A DNA stretch of 15,136 nucleotides from FEN-1297 sp046704255 (lineage in GTDB: Bacteria > Bacteroidota > Ignavibacteria > Ignavibacteriales > Ignavibacteriaceae): contig JBJKSH010000094.1 of assembly GCA_046704255.1 (NCBI GenBank), forward strand, positions 1-15,136. The letters run 5' to 3'. The translations under genes and the position numbers were made by a program. The notes under the pieces were generated by a model that worked only from the letters and a program-made list of their open reading frames with translations, had not been told where the DNA came from and did not search any database. Shown in pieces: positions 7,519 through 15,075 of this stretch. Numbering within the stretch: position 1 is the first letter of the stretch; each line of letters opens with the position of its first letter.

Positions 7519-8481
7519 TTAATAATTAGTTAAACTTCTTAAAGCCAGGTACCCGGCTCCGATTAAACCCGCATTACCGCCAAGAGTTGATACTTCCAGT
7601 TTTACCTGGTTAATGCTAATCGGCTGAGCCCATTTCCTTGCTTCATCCATTATTACGTTTAAATATTTTGAAGCCGGGCCGAAAACACCTCCGCCGAAAA
7701 TAATTTTTTCCGGGTTAAACAGGCTGACAAGGTTTGCGGTTGTCATTCCCCAAAATTCAACAGCCTGCATTAATACCTTTTCAGCCAGCGGATCATTTAA
7801 TTCCAGTGCATCAAAAACTTCGCGGGAAGTAATTTCATTTGCAGGCTTATTCCTTAAGCTTCCGGCATAATCTTTATCTTCAATTAAAAATTCTCTTGCA
7901 ACTTTTGCAATGCCTTCTCCGGAGGCGTGGTATTCGAAACAACCGCATGAAACATATTTTTGCATAAAGGGCCTGTCCAGTGCCAGCCAGCCGATTGCCC
8001 CGCCGATATCCTGCGAGCCTCTTAAAACTTCACCGTTAATCAAAATACCGGCGCCAATTCCGGTGCCTACTGCTAAAAATATTGCATCTTTACATCCCAT
8101 GGCTGCGCCTTGCCAGTTTTCTCCAAGGATGTAACAGGCACGGTCGCTGTCTATCTTTACTTTTATATTTTTATCCGGCAATGCTGAAGTAATATCTTCA
8201 AGTAAAGGATAATTATCCCATCCGGGAATATTAGGTGCCCAAACTCTTCCCGTTTTTGAATAACTTATTCCCGGCACACAAACGCCTAAAGCATTTATAT
8301 GGACTTCTTTTTCATCACCTGCTTCCAGCAAATTTTTAACCGTAGTTTTTACCAGGTCTCCGACATCTTTTCCTTCTCTGCCTTTAAGCGGAAGTAAATC
8401 TTTATAAAGAATTTTCCCGGCTTCGTTAAAAATTGCACCGGAAAGTTTTGTCCCGCCGAGATCAAGCCCTATTACTGCCAT
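7519..8481 (-). CDS. ROK-family sugar kinase with degenerate zinc motif
   Basis: This 320-residue cytoplasmic protein has the ROK layout. The phosphate-1 loop is DLGGTKLSGAIF (Asp7 onward). The catalytic Asp113 lies in IDSDRACYILGE, which replaces the usual VENDANAAALGE. The second phosphate loop is VGTGIGAGILING (138-150), and the adenosine site is IIFGGGVFG. There is no N-terminal DNA-binding domain, so it is an enzyme rather than a repressor. The ROK zinc site is odd. The His of the EIGH motif is Trp165 (GGAIGWLALD), and the CxCGxxGCxE cluster is shortened to CGCFE (Cys179, Cys181, Glu183), so zinc is probably not bound in the usual way. Substrates in this family are glucose, GlcNAc, ManNAc, fructose, allose and others; the divergent loop prevents a choice. 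It is first in a three-gene operon, downstream of a strong promoter and a palindromic operator. The ATG at 8481 lacks a visible ribosome binding site in an A/T-rich leader. Confidence 0.87.
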   Translation of the reverse strand: MAVIGLDLGGTKLSGAIFNEAGKILYKDLLPLKGREGKDVGDLVKTTVKNLLEAGDEKEVHINALGVCVPGISYSKTGRVWAPNIPGWDNYPLLEDITSALPDKNIKVKIDSDRACYILGENWQGAAMGCKDAIFLAVGTGIGAGILINGEVLRGSQDIGGAIGWLALDRPFMQKYVSCGCFEYHASGEGIAKVAREFLIEDKDYAGSLRNKPANEITSREVFDALELNDPLAEKVLMQAVEFWGMTTANLVSLFNPEKIIFGGGVFGPASKYLNVIMDEARKWAQPISINQVKLEVSTLGGNAGLIGAGYLALRSLTNY

Positions 8482-8496
8482 AATTTTTTTTATTAA

Positions 8497-8517
8497 AGTT
8501 TAACAAATTGTTTAACT
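8497..8517. promoter_or_regulatory. 21-bp palindromic operator in the ROK-MFS-SIS leader
   Basis: Half-sites AGTTTAACAA (8497-8506) and TTGTTTAACT (8508-8517) flank a central A at 8507. Nine of ten base pairs are symmetric; only 8501/8513 (T/T) fails. It lies just downstream of the predicted transcription start (near 8522) and 16 bases before the start codon, where a bound repressor would block the operon. Size and symmetry fit a dimeric helix-turn-helix repressor of the ROK, LacI or GntR kind. No regulator gene is in the window. Confidence 0.72.
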
Positions 8518-8528
8518 ATTCAAATATA

Positions 8529-8558
8529 AGTATACGTTCCGGTATTACAGGAAGTCAA
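8529..8558 (-). promoter_or_regulatory. Sigma-70 type promoter of the ROK-MFS-SIS operon
   Basis: Read on the minus strand, TTGACT (8558-8553) and TATACT (8534-8529) are separated by 18 bases. This is the best promoter match in the window. The remaining part of this 264-base gap, 8559-8705, holds a 9-bp inverted repeat (ATTACAATT at 8598-8606, AATTGTAAT at 8674-8682) of unknown meaning and no open frame. Confidence 0.78.
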
Positions 8559-8705
8559 GGAAATAAATTTTTTATTTTTTCCCTTGCACTTTATAAAATT
8601 ACAATTATATTATGAAACTTTTTCTTATTCCGAATTTACGCCTTTTATTTAACGATTTTACCGTTTATAAATAAATTGTAATCACTTCTTCAATTCCAAA
8701 GTCTA

Positions 8706-8711
8706 TATAAT
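8706..8711 (+). promoter_or_regulatory. Possible -10 box for the HEAT-like gene
   Basis: TATAAT lies 34 bases before the ATG at 8746. No acceptable -35 box is seen 16-18 bases upstream; the nearest TTG (TTGTAA at 8676) is too far. Support is weak. Confidence 0.35.
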
Positions 8712-8745
8712 CAGATAATAAAAAAAATTTTATAAAGGAGAAACA

Positions 8746-9171
8746 ATGAAAAAGTTATATTTTTTGGCAGCCGTAATATTAACAATGGTTATTTCGTTAA
8801 CCGTTAAATCATTTGGAGAAGGCAAAGAAAATCCGTCAAACAATTTTGACAGTAAAACAATTCAGAATTTTGTAATGGGAATTAATTCCGAAAATTTAGG
8901 CTTGTGCAAAAGCAGTATTTATTATGCCGGATATTATAGAATTGAGGGAACCGTGGAATCTTTAATAAAAGTTTTGAATGATAATTCTAAAAAACCCTGT
9001 TTAAGAATTTTGGCGGCGGTTTCTTTATTTAGAATTGGAGATGCAAGAGGCATAAGGGCAATTAGGGATGTAGTTCAATTTGATAGGATTAAAAGTGTTA
9101 AGACCAAGTGCAGCGAAATTTACAACAGCTACTTAAACCAGAATGATATTTTTTACAGTTCCGTATTATAA
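8746..9171 (+). CDS. Small exported HEAT-repeat-like protein
   Basis: This 141-residue protein starts at ATG 8746, preceded by AAAGGAG at 5 bases. Residues 1-24 form a signal peptide (KK, then YFLAAVILTMVISLTV, then a cleavage region near KSFG/EG), so the mature protein of about 117 residues is probably periplasmic or secreted. There is no lipobox Cys. Residues 53-111 show paired helices typical of HEAT/PBS-lyase-like repeats: KSSIYYAGYYRIEGTVESLIKVL, then LRILAAVSLFRIGDARGIRAIRDVV, with the usual A-x-x-L-x-x-I-G-D turn. Such repeats bind proteins, so a scaffold or chaperone role is possible. Three Cys (54, 85, 122) could form a disulfide after export. It is flanked by a divergent operon and a stem-loop, so it is likely a single-gene unit. 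The specific function is not recognisable. Confidence 0.78.
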   Translation: MKKLYFLAAVILTMVISLTVKSFGEGKENPSNNFDSKTIQNFVMGINSENLGLCKSSIYYAGYYRIEGTVESLIKVLNDNSKKPCLRILAAVSLFRIGDARGIRAIRDVVQFDRIKSVKTKCSEIYNSYLNQNDIFYSSVL

Positions 9172-9192
9172 TTATCACCTCAAGTAATCCCC

Positions 9193-9226
9193 ATTCCCCG
9201 GCAGGCATTTATGTTTACCGGGGAAT
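9193..9226 (+). terminator. GC-rich stem-loop after the HEAT-like gene
   Basis: ATTCCCCGG (9193-9201) pairs perfectly with CCGGGGAAT (9218-9226), a 9-bp stem with a 16-base loop, 21 bases after the stop codon. The stem is strong for this AT-rich DNA. Only a short T-run (TTTT at 9237-9240) follows, so termination may be imperfect. Confidence 0.65.
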
Positions 9227-9377
9227 TCCCTCAAGATTTTGTTGAACACCTGTTATCCATTTTAAATGTAAACTTCTTAGTGAATTTACCGGTTTAAAAA
9301 AGTTCCGGTAAAATTTAAAATTGTAATTAGAATTAAACTATTTTAAAACTATCTTTGTCAAAGCATTTGTTAAAATG

Positions 9378-9401
9378 TTTTAAATGGAGATAAATTTAAA
9401 A
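9378..9401. promoter_or_regulatory. Inverted repeat in the leader region of the efflux operon, possible operator
   Basis: TTTTAAAT (9378-9385) and ATTTAAAA (9394-9401) form an 8-bp inverted repeat with an 8-base gap, 38 bases before the adaptor start. RND operons are often repressor-controlled, but such AT-only repeats arise easily here. A weak -35-like TTGTCA lies at about 9355. Nothing else stands out in 9227-9438 apart from AAGGG before the start codon. Confidence 0.25.
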
Positions 9402-9438
9402 GAGGAATATTTCATTTTCCTTCGCTTAAGGGTAAAAC

Positions 9439-10545
9439 ATGTTTAGGAAAAAGAGAACTTTTTTCATTGCATCAATAGTAATACTGATGCTTGTTATCTG
9501 GTCTGTTGTAAAAATAAGTAAAAATTCGGGGATGAAAAGGGTAATACCGGCGCCTGTTATTGTTCAGGGCAAAGCAGTTAGAGGAGAAATTGCCAGGAGC
9601 GAATCTTTAACCGGTGACATTTTGCCGGTACAGCAAGCTACTATTTATTCCAAAGTAGGTGGCAATATAGAAAAAATATTTGTCGATATCGGAGACAGGG
9701 TAAAACAGAATCAAATTCTTGCCTTAATAGATACGACAATATATTCTCAAAATGCCAAGCAGTCAAAGGCAAATTACATGCAGGCTGCTGCTAATTTTGA
9801 AAATGCAAAAATAAATTACGAGCGTAATAAAAAATTATTTGAACAGAACCTAATTGCAAAACAAGACCTTGATAATGCAAATACTTCTCTTGATGTTTCC
9901 TTAGCTCAAAAAGAAGCTGCTTATGCAAATTATACAAATTCGTTAACGCAGCTTGGTTATTGTAAAATCATCGCACCGTTCAGCGGAACAATTACAAAGC
10001 GAATGCTGGACCCGGGTGCGTTTGTTACTTCTTCGGGCAGTTCGCAGGGGACTAATCTTTTCACCTTAATGAATGTTGATAGGTTGAAATCTATTATAAA
10101 TGTTCCGGAAAAATATGTCCCTTTATTAAATAAAATTGAAGACATTCAGGTTAAGGCAGATGCTTTACCCGGAATAGTCTTTCAGGCAAAGCTGAAAAAA
10201 ATAAGCGATGCAGTTGATCTTTCAACTAGAACAATGGCGGTTGAAGTTGATATTGAAAATCCATCCGGAGAATTAAAGCCGGGAATGTTTGCAACCATCA
10301 CTTTGATTTTAGAACGGAAACAGGATGCGTTAATTCTCCCAAACCAGGCGGTTCTAAACGATGACGATGGAAATTTTGTTTACCTGGTAAACCGCGACAG
10401 CACCGTAAGCAAAAAATATGTTAGGGTTGGGATTCAACAAAATAATAGAGATGAAATAATAACCGGAATCAACAGCAGCGATAATATTGTCTTTGTAGGG
10501 CAAGACTTAGTTAAAGATAAAATGAAAGTTAAAATATCGAAATAA
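9439..10545 (+). CDS. RND efflux periplasmic adaptor (membrane fusion protein)
   Basis: This 368-residue protein links the inner-membrane pump to the outer-membrane channel. It has an N-terminal basic anchor and a single hydrophobic segment (FFIASIVILMLVIWSVV, 8-24) without a lipobox, so it is membrane-anchored by a helix. The first lipoyl half contains the GGNIEKIFVDIGDRVKQNQ stretch (74-92). A coiled-coil hairpin follows (about 103-172, Gln/Asn/Ala-rich). The second lipoyl half is CKIIAPFSGTITKRMLDPGAFV (175-196). The beta-barrel has the STRTMAVEV (262-270) and LKPGMFATI (279-287) motifs, and the membrane-proximal part starts at ALILPNQAV (297-305). The ATG at 9439 follows AAGGG by 6 bases. 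It is the first gene of the efflux operon; no regulator gene adjoins it. Confidence 0.93.
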   Translation: MFRKKRTFFIASIVILMLVIWSVVKISKNSGMKRVIPAPVIVQGKAVRGEIARSESLTGDILPVQQATIYSKVGGNIEKIFVDIGDRVKQNQILALIDTTIYSQNAKQSKANYMQAAANFENAKINYERNKKLFEQNLIAKQDLDNANTSLDVSLAQKEAAYANYTNSLTQLGYCKIIAPFSGTITKRMLDPGAFVTSSGSSQGTNLFTLMNVDRLKSIINVPEKYVPLLNKIEDIQVKADALPGIVFQAKLKKISDAVDLSTRTMAVEVDIENPSGELKPGMFATITLILERKQDALILPNQAVLNDDDGNFVYLVNRDSTVSKKYVRVGIQQNNRDEIITGINSSDNIVFVGQDLVKDKMKVKISK

Positions 10546-10549
10546 ACTT

Positions 10550-13500
10550 ATGTGGTTAACCAGGCTGGCTTTAAAATATCCTATTACTACTTTAATGGCT
10601 GCAATAGCAGTATTTGTATTGGGCTTTGTATCTTTTATGCAGCTTCCTATTGATATGCTTCCGGATATTCAAATTCCGGTTGTAAGTGTAATAACTTACA
10701 ACAACGGTGCAAGTCCGGTAGATATGGAACAGTCCGTAACAGTACCGCTTGAAAGAGCTGTCAGCTCCACCAACGATGTAAGTTATGTGCAGTCTTCAAC
10801 CAAGGAAGGGATATCCTCGGTGCGTGTTTATTTTAACTGGAACGCAAGTACGGATGTCGGATTAATCGATGTAATACAAAAAGTAAACAGGGCACTTAAT
10901 CTTTTGCCAACAACTTCTACACAGCCGCTTGTTTTACGGTTTGATGTAACAAATATGCCTGTCTGCACGGTAGCATTAAATGGAGACTTAAACCAGAGAG
11001 CTTTGTATGATTTGGCATATAATGTTATTGAACCTCAGCTAGAACATTTACCGGGTGTAGCTTTTGCTCAGGTTAGCGGCGGACAAATTAGGGAAATTCA
11101 TATAAATGTAGATAGGAACAGACTTGAAGCTTTAAACCTTACACTGCAGGATGTTAATGCAGCAGTATCAACATCAAACTTAATAGTTCCTTCCGGAGAT
11201 TTAAAATCCGGCATATTTGATTATTCTCTTAAAACCGAAAGCCAGTTTAATGTTGTTGAACCGATTGGTGATGTTGTAATTAAAACAATTAACGGGGTTC
11301 CGGTTAGAATAAGAGATGTTGCACGAGTTGAAGATTCTTTCCAGGAACAAACGGAAATTGTTAGGAACAACGGAAAGCCGGGGGTAATATTAAGAGTTCA
11401 AAAAACATCCGGTGCTAATACTGTTGATATTGTTAATTCGGTTGTAAAAGCTTTAACACATTTAAAAGATGTTCCGCCTTCGGTAAAAGCTTCACTCGGT
11501 CTTGATCAGAGTATATATATTAAGCAGGCGATGAACGGGTTAAAGCAGGAGGCAATTTTAGGTGCATTGCTGGCAACTATAGTTATAATACTTTTTTTAA
11601 GGAATGCAAAAAGCGCAATTATAGTTTTTCTTGCTATCCCCCTTTCGATACTTGTTACTTTTATATTTTTCAGGTTCAGCAATACTACATTAAACATAAT
11701 GACGTTCGGCGGGCTGGCGCTTGGTATTGGCAGGCTTGTGGACGATTCAATTGTAGAATTGGAAGCTATAACGCGGCACTACAGCACAATGCCGGAACAA
11801 AAAACCGGAAAGATGCAGGCAACCCTTGATGCCGCATTGGAAGTAGCTTCACCTATCTTTATTTCCACTATAACTACGGTAATTGTATTTCTTCCTGTTG
11901 TATTTTTAACCGGTATTGCAAAGCTTTTATTTACACCTCTTGTAATTACAATTGCTGTTGCTTTATTTGCTTCTTTTTTCGTATCCAGAACAGTTACGCC
12001 TTTAATGTGTTATAAATATTTAAATGCAGAAAGGCAAGCCGATCCTAATTCCAAAAGATTATCTCATAGAATGCAGATTAAAGCTAAGAACTTCCTGGAC
12101 AGAATTGATGATTTCTATCAGAGAGTTCTTACTTATTCTTTAAGACATCGCAAGACAATTATTCTAAGCGTAATAGGGTTTGCAGTTTTGTCTTTATTGC
12201 TTTTTAAATTTGTAGGAACGGAATTTTTTCCTGACAGTGATGAAAGCCAGTTTAGCATAAAAGTTTTGCTGCCGGTAGGAACGCGGGTTGAAGAGACTAC
12301 AAAGTATGTTGAAAAAATTGAAACCGTAATAAAAAAGAATGTGCCGGAAACCGAAACAATAATTTCCGATATCGGAGTTCCAAATGCAAAAAGCGGGGGT
12401 ATGTCCGGCAGAAATTCCGGCAGCCACGCCGCCAGTGTAAGCGTTTCTTTGGTAACTCCGGAAAAAAGAGACAGATCTGTTTTCGAAATTATTAAAGCTC
12501 TCAGACCTAAGCTTGCAGCACTGCCGGGTGCCAAAATATTCATTAATCCCGGCGGATTTTTAAGGTTCCTGCTTAACTTTGGTTCTTCCGCACCGATTGA
12601 TGTAATTATAAGCGGTGAAGATTTCAATACGGCCAATAAACTGGCACAACAAATATCGGATCTGGTTAAATCAACACCCGGTGCTACCGATGTTCAAATA
12701 AGCCGCGAACTTGATCTTCCGGAATTAAGAATAATGATTAACCGGGATAAAGCAGGATCAATGGGCGTTAATGTTCAACAGATTTCCGGCACTATTTCTA
12801 CTGCAATAAGCGGAAACGTAGCATCTATTTACACGGATCCTTCCAACGGTAATCAATATAATATTCTCGTAAGGTTATCGGAAGATTACCGCAATAAAAT
12901 AGAAGACATTAAAAACTTAACCGTAATGAATTCACATGGGCAGCTAGTTAAGTTGGGAGATCTAATAAATGTTGAGCTATTGAAAGCGCCAATTCAAATT
13001 GATAGAAGAGACCAGGAAAGAATTGTTGAAGTAACCGGTAATGTTACAGGGAGAGATCTCGGCAGCGTTTCGCAGGAAATCCAGGATAAGCTGAGCGGTA
13101 TTCATATACCTACCGGGTTTCAGGTTAAAATGAGTGGTAACATTGAACAGCAGAAAAAAACATTCGGCGATTTAGGATTGGCCCTTCTGCTTGCGATAAT
13201 CCTTGTGTACATGGTTATGGCTTCACAGTTTCAATCCTTACTTGATCCTTTTATAATTATGTTTACTGTGCCGCTCGGAATGGTAGGAGTAATCTGGGCA
13301 TTGTTTCTTACAAACACTACCCTTTCCGTTACTTCTTTTGAAGGTGTAATTGTAATGATTGGTATAGTTGTATCGAACGGAATTTTACTTGTGGATTATA
13401 CAAACAAGTTAAGAAAATCCGGAATCGAATTACACGAAGCAGTTATTAAGGCAGGAAGAACAAGGTTGAAACCAATTTTAATGACAACACTTGCAACGGT

Positions 13501-13684
13501 GCTCGGCTTAATTCCGTTGGCAATAGGAGTAGGCGGGGAAAGGTCGCAGTCGCCACTGGCAACAGCCGTAATAGGAGGATTGTCGGTTTCATCTTTCTTA
13601 ACACTACTTTTTATTCCAACGTTATATATAATTTTTGAAGAAAAGTTCAGAACAAAAATTATAAAAGGAGAAGAGGTTAAGTAA
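10550..13684 (+). CDS. RND multidrug-type efflux pump, inner-membrane permease
   Basis: This 1044-residue protein has the AcrB/HAE1-type length and layout: a first helix (residues 10-30), a large periplasmic loop to about 325, helices 2-6, a second periplasmic loop (about 555-860), and five final helices. It opens with the family start LALKYPITTLMAAIAVFVLGFVSFMQLPIDMLPDIQIPV. The proton-relay pair in helix 4 is present as Asp398-Asp399 (GRLVDDSIVELEA). The helix-10 position of the AcrB lysine is Ser942 (GIVVSNGILLVDY), as in pumps of the non-AcrB branch, which usually have Asn or Ser there. RND pumps export lipophilic compounds, drugs or metabolites by proton antiport; metal-pump signatures are not evident, and the cargo is unknown. 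It starts 4 bases after the adaptor stop without its own strong ribosome binding site, so translation is probably coupled. Confidence 0.95.
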   Translation: MWLTRLALKYPITTLMAAIAVFVLGFVSFMQLPIDMLPDIQIPVVSVITYNNGASPVDMEQSVTVPLERAVSSTNDVSYVQSSTKEGISSVRVYFNWNASTDVGLIDVIQKVNRALNLLPTTSTQPLVLRFDVTNMPVCTVALNGDLNQRALYDLAYNVIEPQLEHLPGVAFAQVSGGQIREIHINVDRNRLEALNLTLQDVNAAVSTSNLIVPSGDLKSGIFDYSLKTESQFNVVEPIGDVVIKTINGVPVRIRDVARVEDSFQEQTEIVRNNGKPGVILRVQKTSGANTVDIVNSVVKALTHLKDVPPSVKASLGLDQSIYIKQAMNGLKQEAILGALLATIVIILFLRNAKSAIIVFLAIPLSILVTFIFFRFSNTTLNIMTFGGLALGIGRLVDDSIVELEAITRHYSTMPEQKTGKMQATLDAALEVASPIFISTITTVIVFLPVVFLTGIAKLLFTPLVITIAVALFASFFVSRTVTPLMCYKYLNAERQADPNSKRLSHRMQIKAKNFLDRIDDFYQRVLTYSLRHRKTIILSVIGFAVLSLLLFKFVGTEFFPDSDESQFSIKVLLPVGTRVEETTKYVEKIETVIKKNVPETETIISDIGVPNAKSGGMSGRNSGSHAASVSVSLVTPEKRDRSVFEIIKALRPKLAALPGAKIFINPGGFLRFLLNFGSSAPIDVIISGEDFNTANKLAQQISDLVKSTPGATDVQISRELDLPELRIMINRDKAGSMGVNVQQISGTISTAISGNVASIYTDPSNGNQYNILVRLSEDYRNKIEDIKNLTVMNSHGQLVKLGDLINVELLKAPIQIDRRDQERIVEVTGNVTGRDLGSVSQEIQDKLSGIHIPTGFQVKMSGNIEQQKKTFGDLGLALLLAIILVYMVMASQFQSLLDPFIIMFTVPLGMVGVIWALFLTNTTLSVTSFEGVIVMIGIVVSNGILLVDYTNKLRKSGIELHEAVIKAGRTRLKPILMTTLATVLGLIPLAIGVGGERSQSPLATAVIGGLSVSSFLTLLFIPTLYIIFEEKFRTKIIKGEEVK

Positions 13685-13686
13685 GA

Positions 13687-14964
13687 ATGAGGTTGATTAG
13701 ATTCCTTTTCCCCGTAATAATAATTTTGTCGTCAATTCCGGCATTCGGTCAGGTAGATACCTTAACAATAAATGACTGTATTGAAATAGCTTTAAAAAAT
13801 AATCCTCAGATTAAACTTGCGGAAAGTAATATTGAACTTTCATCATCAAATTTAAAATCAAGCAGGTCTGTTTTGCTTCCGCAAGTTTCATTTCAAACCG
13901 GGTGGACGAGGAACGGGGGAACATCTTTTATAGGCCCGATTGTAAGAGGAGGTTATTACAATAATTATTCGTACGGATTTCAGCTTCAACAGCTTGTATT
14001 CGATTTCGGGAAAACTTACTCTAAAATTTCGGCATCCTCCGATTTAAACGAAGCATCAAAACAGGATTTTATCGGTACAAAACAAAACCTTATTTTGAAC
14101 ACTTACATTGCTTACTTTTCTTATCTTCAAGCTAAAAGATTTATAAAAGTAGGCAATGAAACATTAAAGCAAACAGAGGGACATTTAACTCAGGCAAAAG
14201 CGTTGTATTCGGTCGGCAGAAGTCCGCAGTTTGATGTTTTAAAAGCACAAACCGATGTAGACAATGCAAAAGTAAATTTACTTTCTGCAGAAAGTAATTT
14301 AAGGATTTCAAAGCTTCAGCTTGAAAATGTTATGAATAAAAAACTGGGAAATAATTTTTCTCTTCAGGATAACCTGGAAGTAAGCAAAGATTCAATAGAT
14401 GAAGCGTCGGCAATAAATTACGCTATACAAAACAGGCCGGAACTAATTGCAGGCAAGTATAAAGTGGAAGCGAGTAAATCTCAATTAACATCTGCGTGGA
14501 CGGCAAATCTACCTTCTATAAATTTTGCAGGCGGCTATAACTGGAAAAATTATCTCCTTGATACAAAGTTTCCCGATTCGTGGAACTTTGCACTTACACT
14601 TTCACTTCCGCTTTTCCAGGGCTTTGCACTGGATGCAGGAATAGACCAGGCGCAGGCGAACTTAAAAAATTCAGAAGCGCAGAACGATTTAACTATGCAG
14701 GCAGTTATTCTTGATGTGCAGCAGCAGTATGCAAATTTTCAGGTAGCAAGAAGCCAAATATCCGCCACGAAATCATTGGTAAACCAGGCAGCGTTAACAT
14801 TAAAAACTGCAGAAGGAAGATATGCGCAGGGTGTTGGCAGCCCACTGGAAATTACCGATGCGCAGGTAGGATATTTTAATGCACAGACCTTGTACATTCA
14901 AGCTTTGTATAATTACCAGGTAGCGTATGTAAGAATGCAGAGAGCAATGGGGGTACTGAAGTGA
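13687..14964 (+). CDS. TolC-family outer membrane efflux channel
   Basis: This 425-residue protein completes the tripartite pump. The signal peptide is MRLIRFLFPVIIILSSIPAFG with Gln as likely mature residue 1; there is no lipobox, so it is not a lipoprotein of the OprM type. Two repeated OEP halves are visible, each with a helix-strand-helix pattern. The first begins LTINDCIEIALKNNPQIKLAE, has strand segment LLPQVSFQTGW and long coiled helices to about 215. The second begins AINYAIQNRPELIAGKYKVEA and ends QALYNYQVAYVRMQRAMG, the usual family end. The ATG lies 2 bases after the pump stop, with AGAGG 10 bases upstream inside the pump gene. Its TGA overlaps a GTG that opens a further short frame. 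Confidence 0.93.
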   Translation: MRLIRFLFPVIIILSSIPAFGQVDTLTINDCIEIALKNNPQIKLAESNIELSSSNLKSSRSVLLPQVSFQTGWTRNGGTSFIGPIVRGGYYNNYSYGFQLQQLVFDFGKTYSKISASSDLNEASKQDFIGTKQNLILNTYIAYFSYLQAKRFIKVGNETLKQTEGHLTQAKALYSVGRSPQFDVLKAQTDVDNAKVNLLSAESNLRISKLQLENVMNKKLGNNFSLQDNLEVSKDSIDEASAINYAIQNRPELIAGKYKVEASKSQLTSAWTANLPSINFAGGYNWKNYLLDTKFPDSWNFALTLSLPLFQGFALDAGIDQAQANLKNSEAQNDLTMQAVILDVQQQYANFQVARSQISATKSLVNQAALTLKTAEGRYAQGVGSPLEITDAQVGYFNAQTLYIQALYNYQVAYVRMQRAMGVLK

Positions 14965-15075
14965 AGAACATAAAAAATAATTTACTAACTGAAGTTACGC
15001 AAAAAGGCTATTTAGCAAATTCTAAAGTTAATTGATTAACTTGTTGTAATTCTTCATAAGCTACCTTAATAGCTT
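14961..15075 (+). pseudogene. Possible start of a fourth operon gene, interrupted by the right-edge insertion
   Basis: GTG at 14961 overlaps the TolC-like gene's TGA (GTGA), a classic coupled start, with GGGGG (14949-14953) 7 bases ahead. The frame reads VKNIKNNLL and then enters the CTGAAGTTACGC repeat at 14989. The remaining frame (TEVTQKGYLANSKVN) is probably insertion-sequence DNA ending at a stop. If correct, only nine codons of the original gene remain in the window. The frame is short, so this is tentative. Confidence 0.3.

Noticed and set aside
12133..12636. 167-codon open frame on the minus strand within the RND pump gene
   Set aside because: It lies wholly inside a strongly conserved pump gene, lacks a ribosome binding site, and its translation has no recognisable domain. 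It is an antisense shadow.
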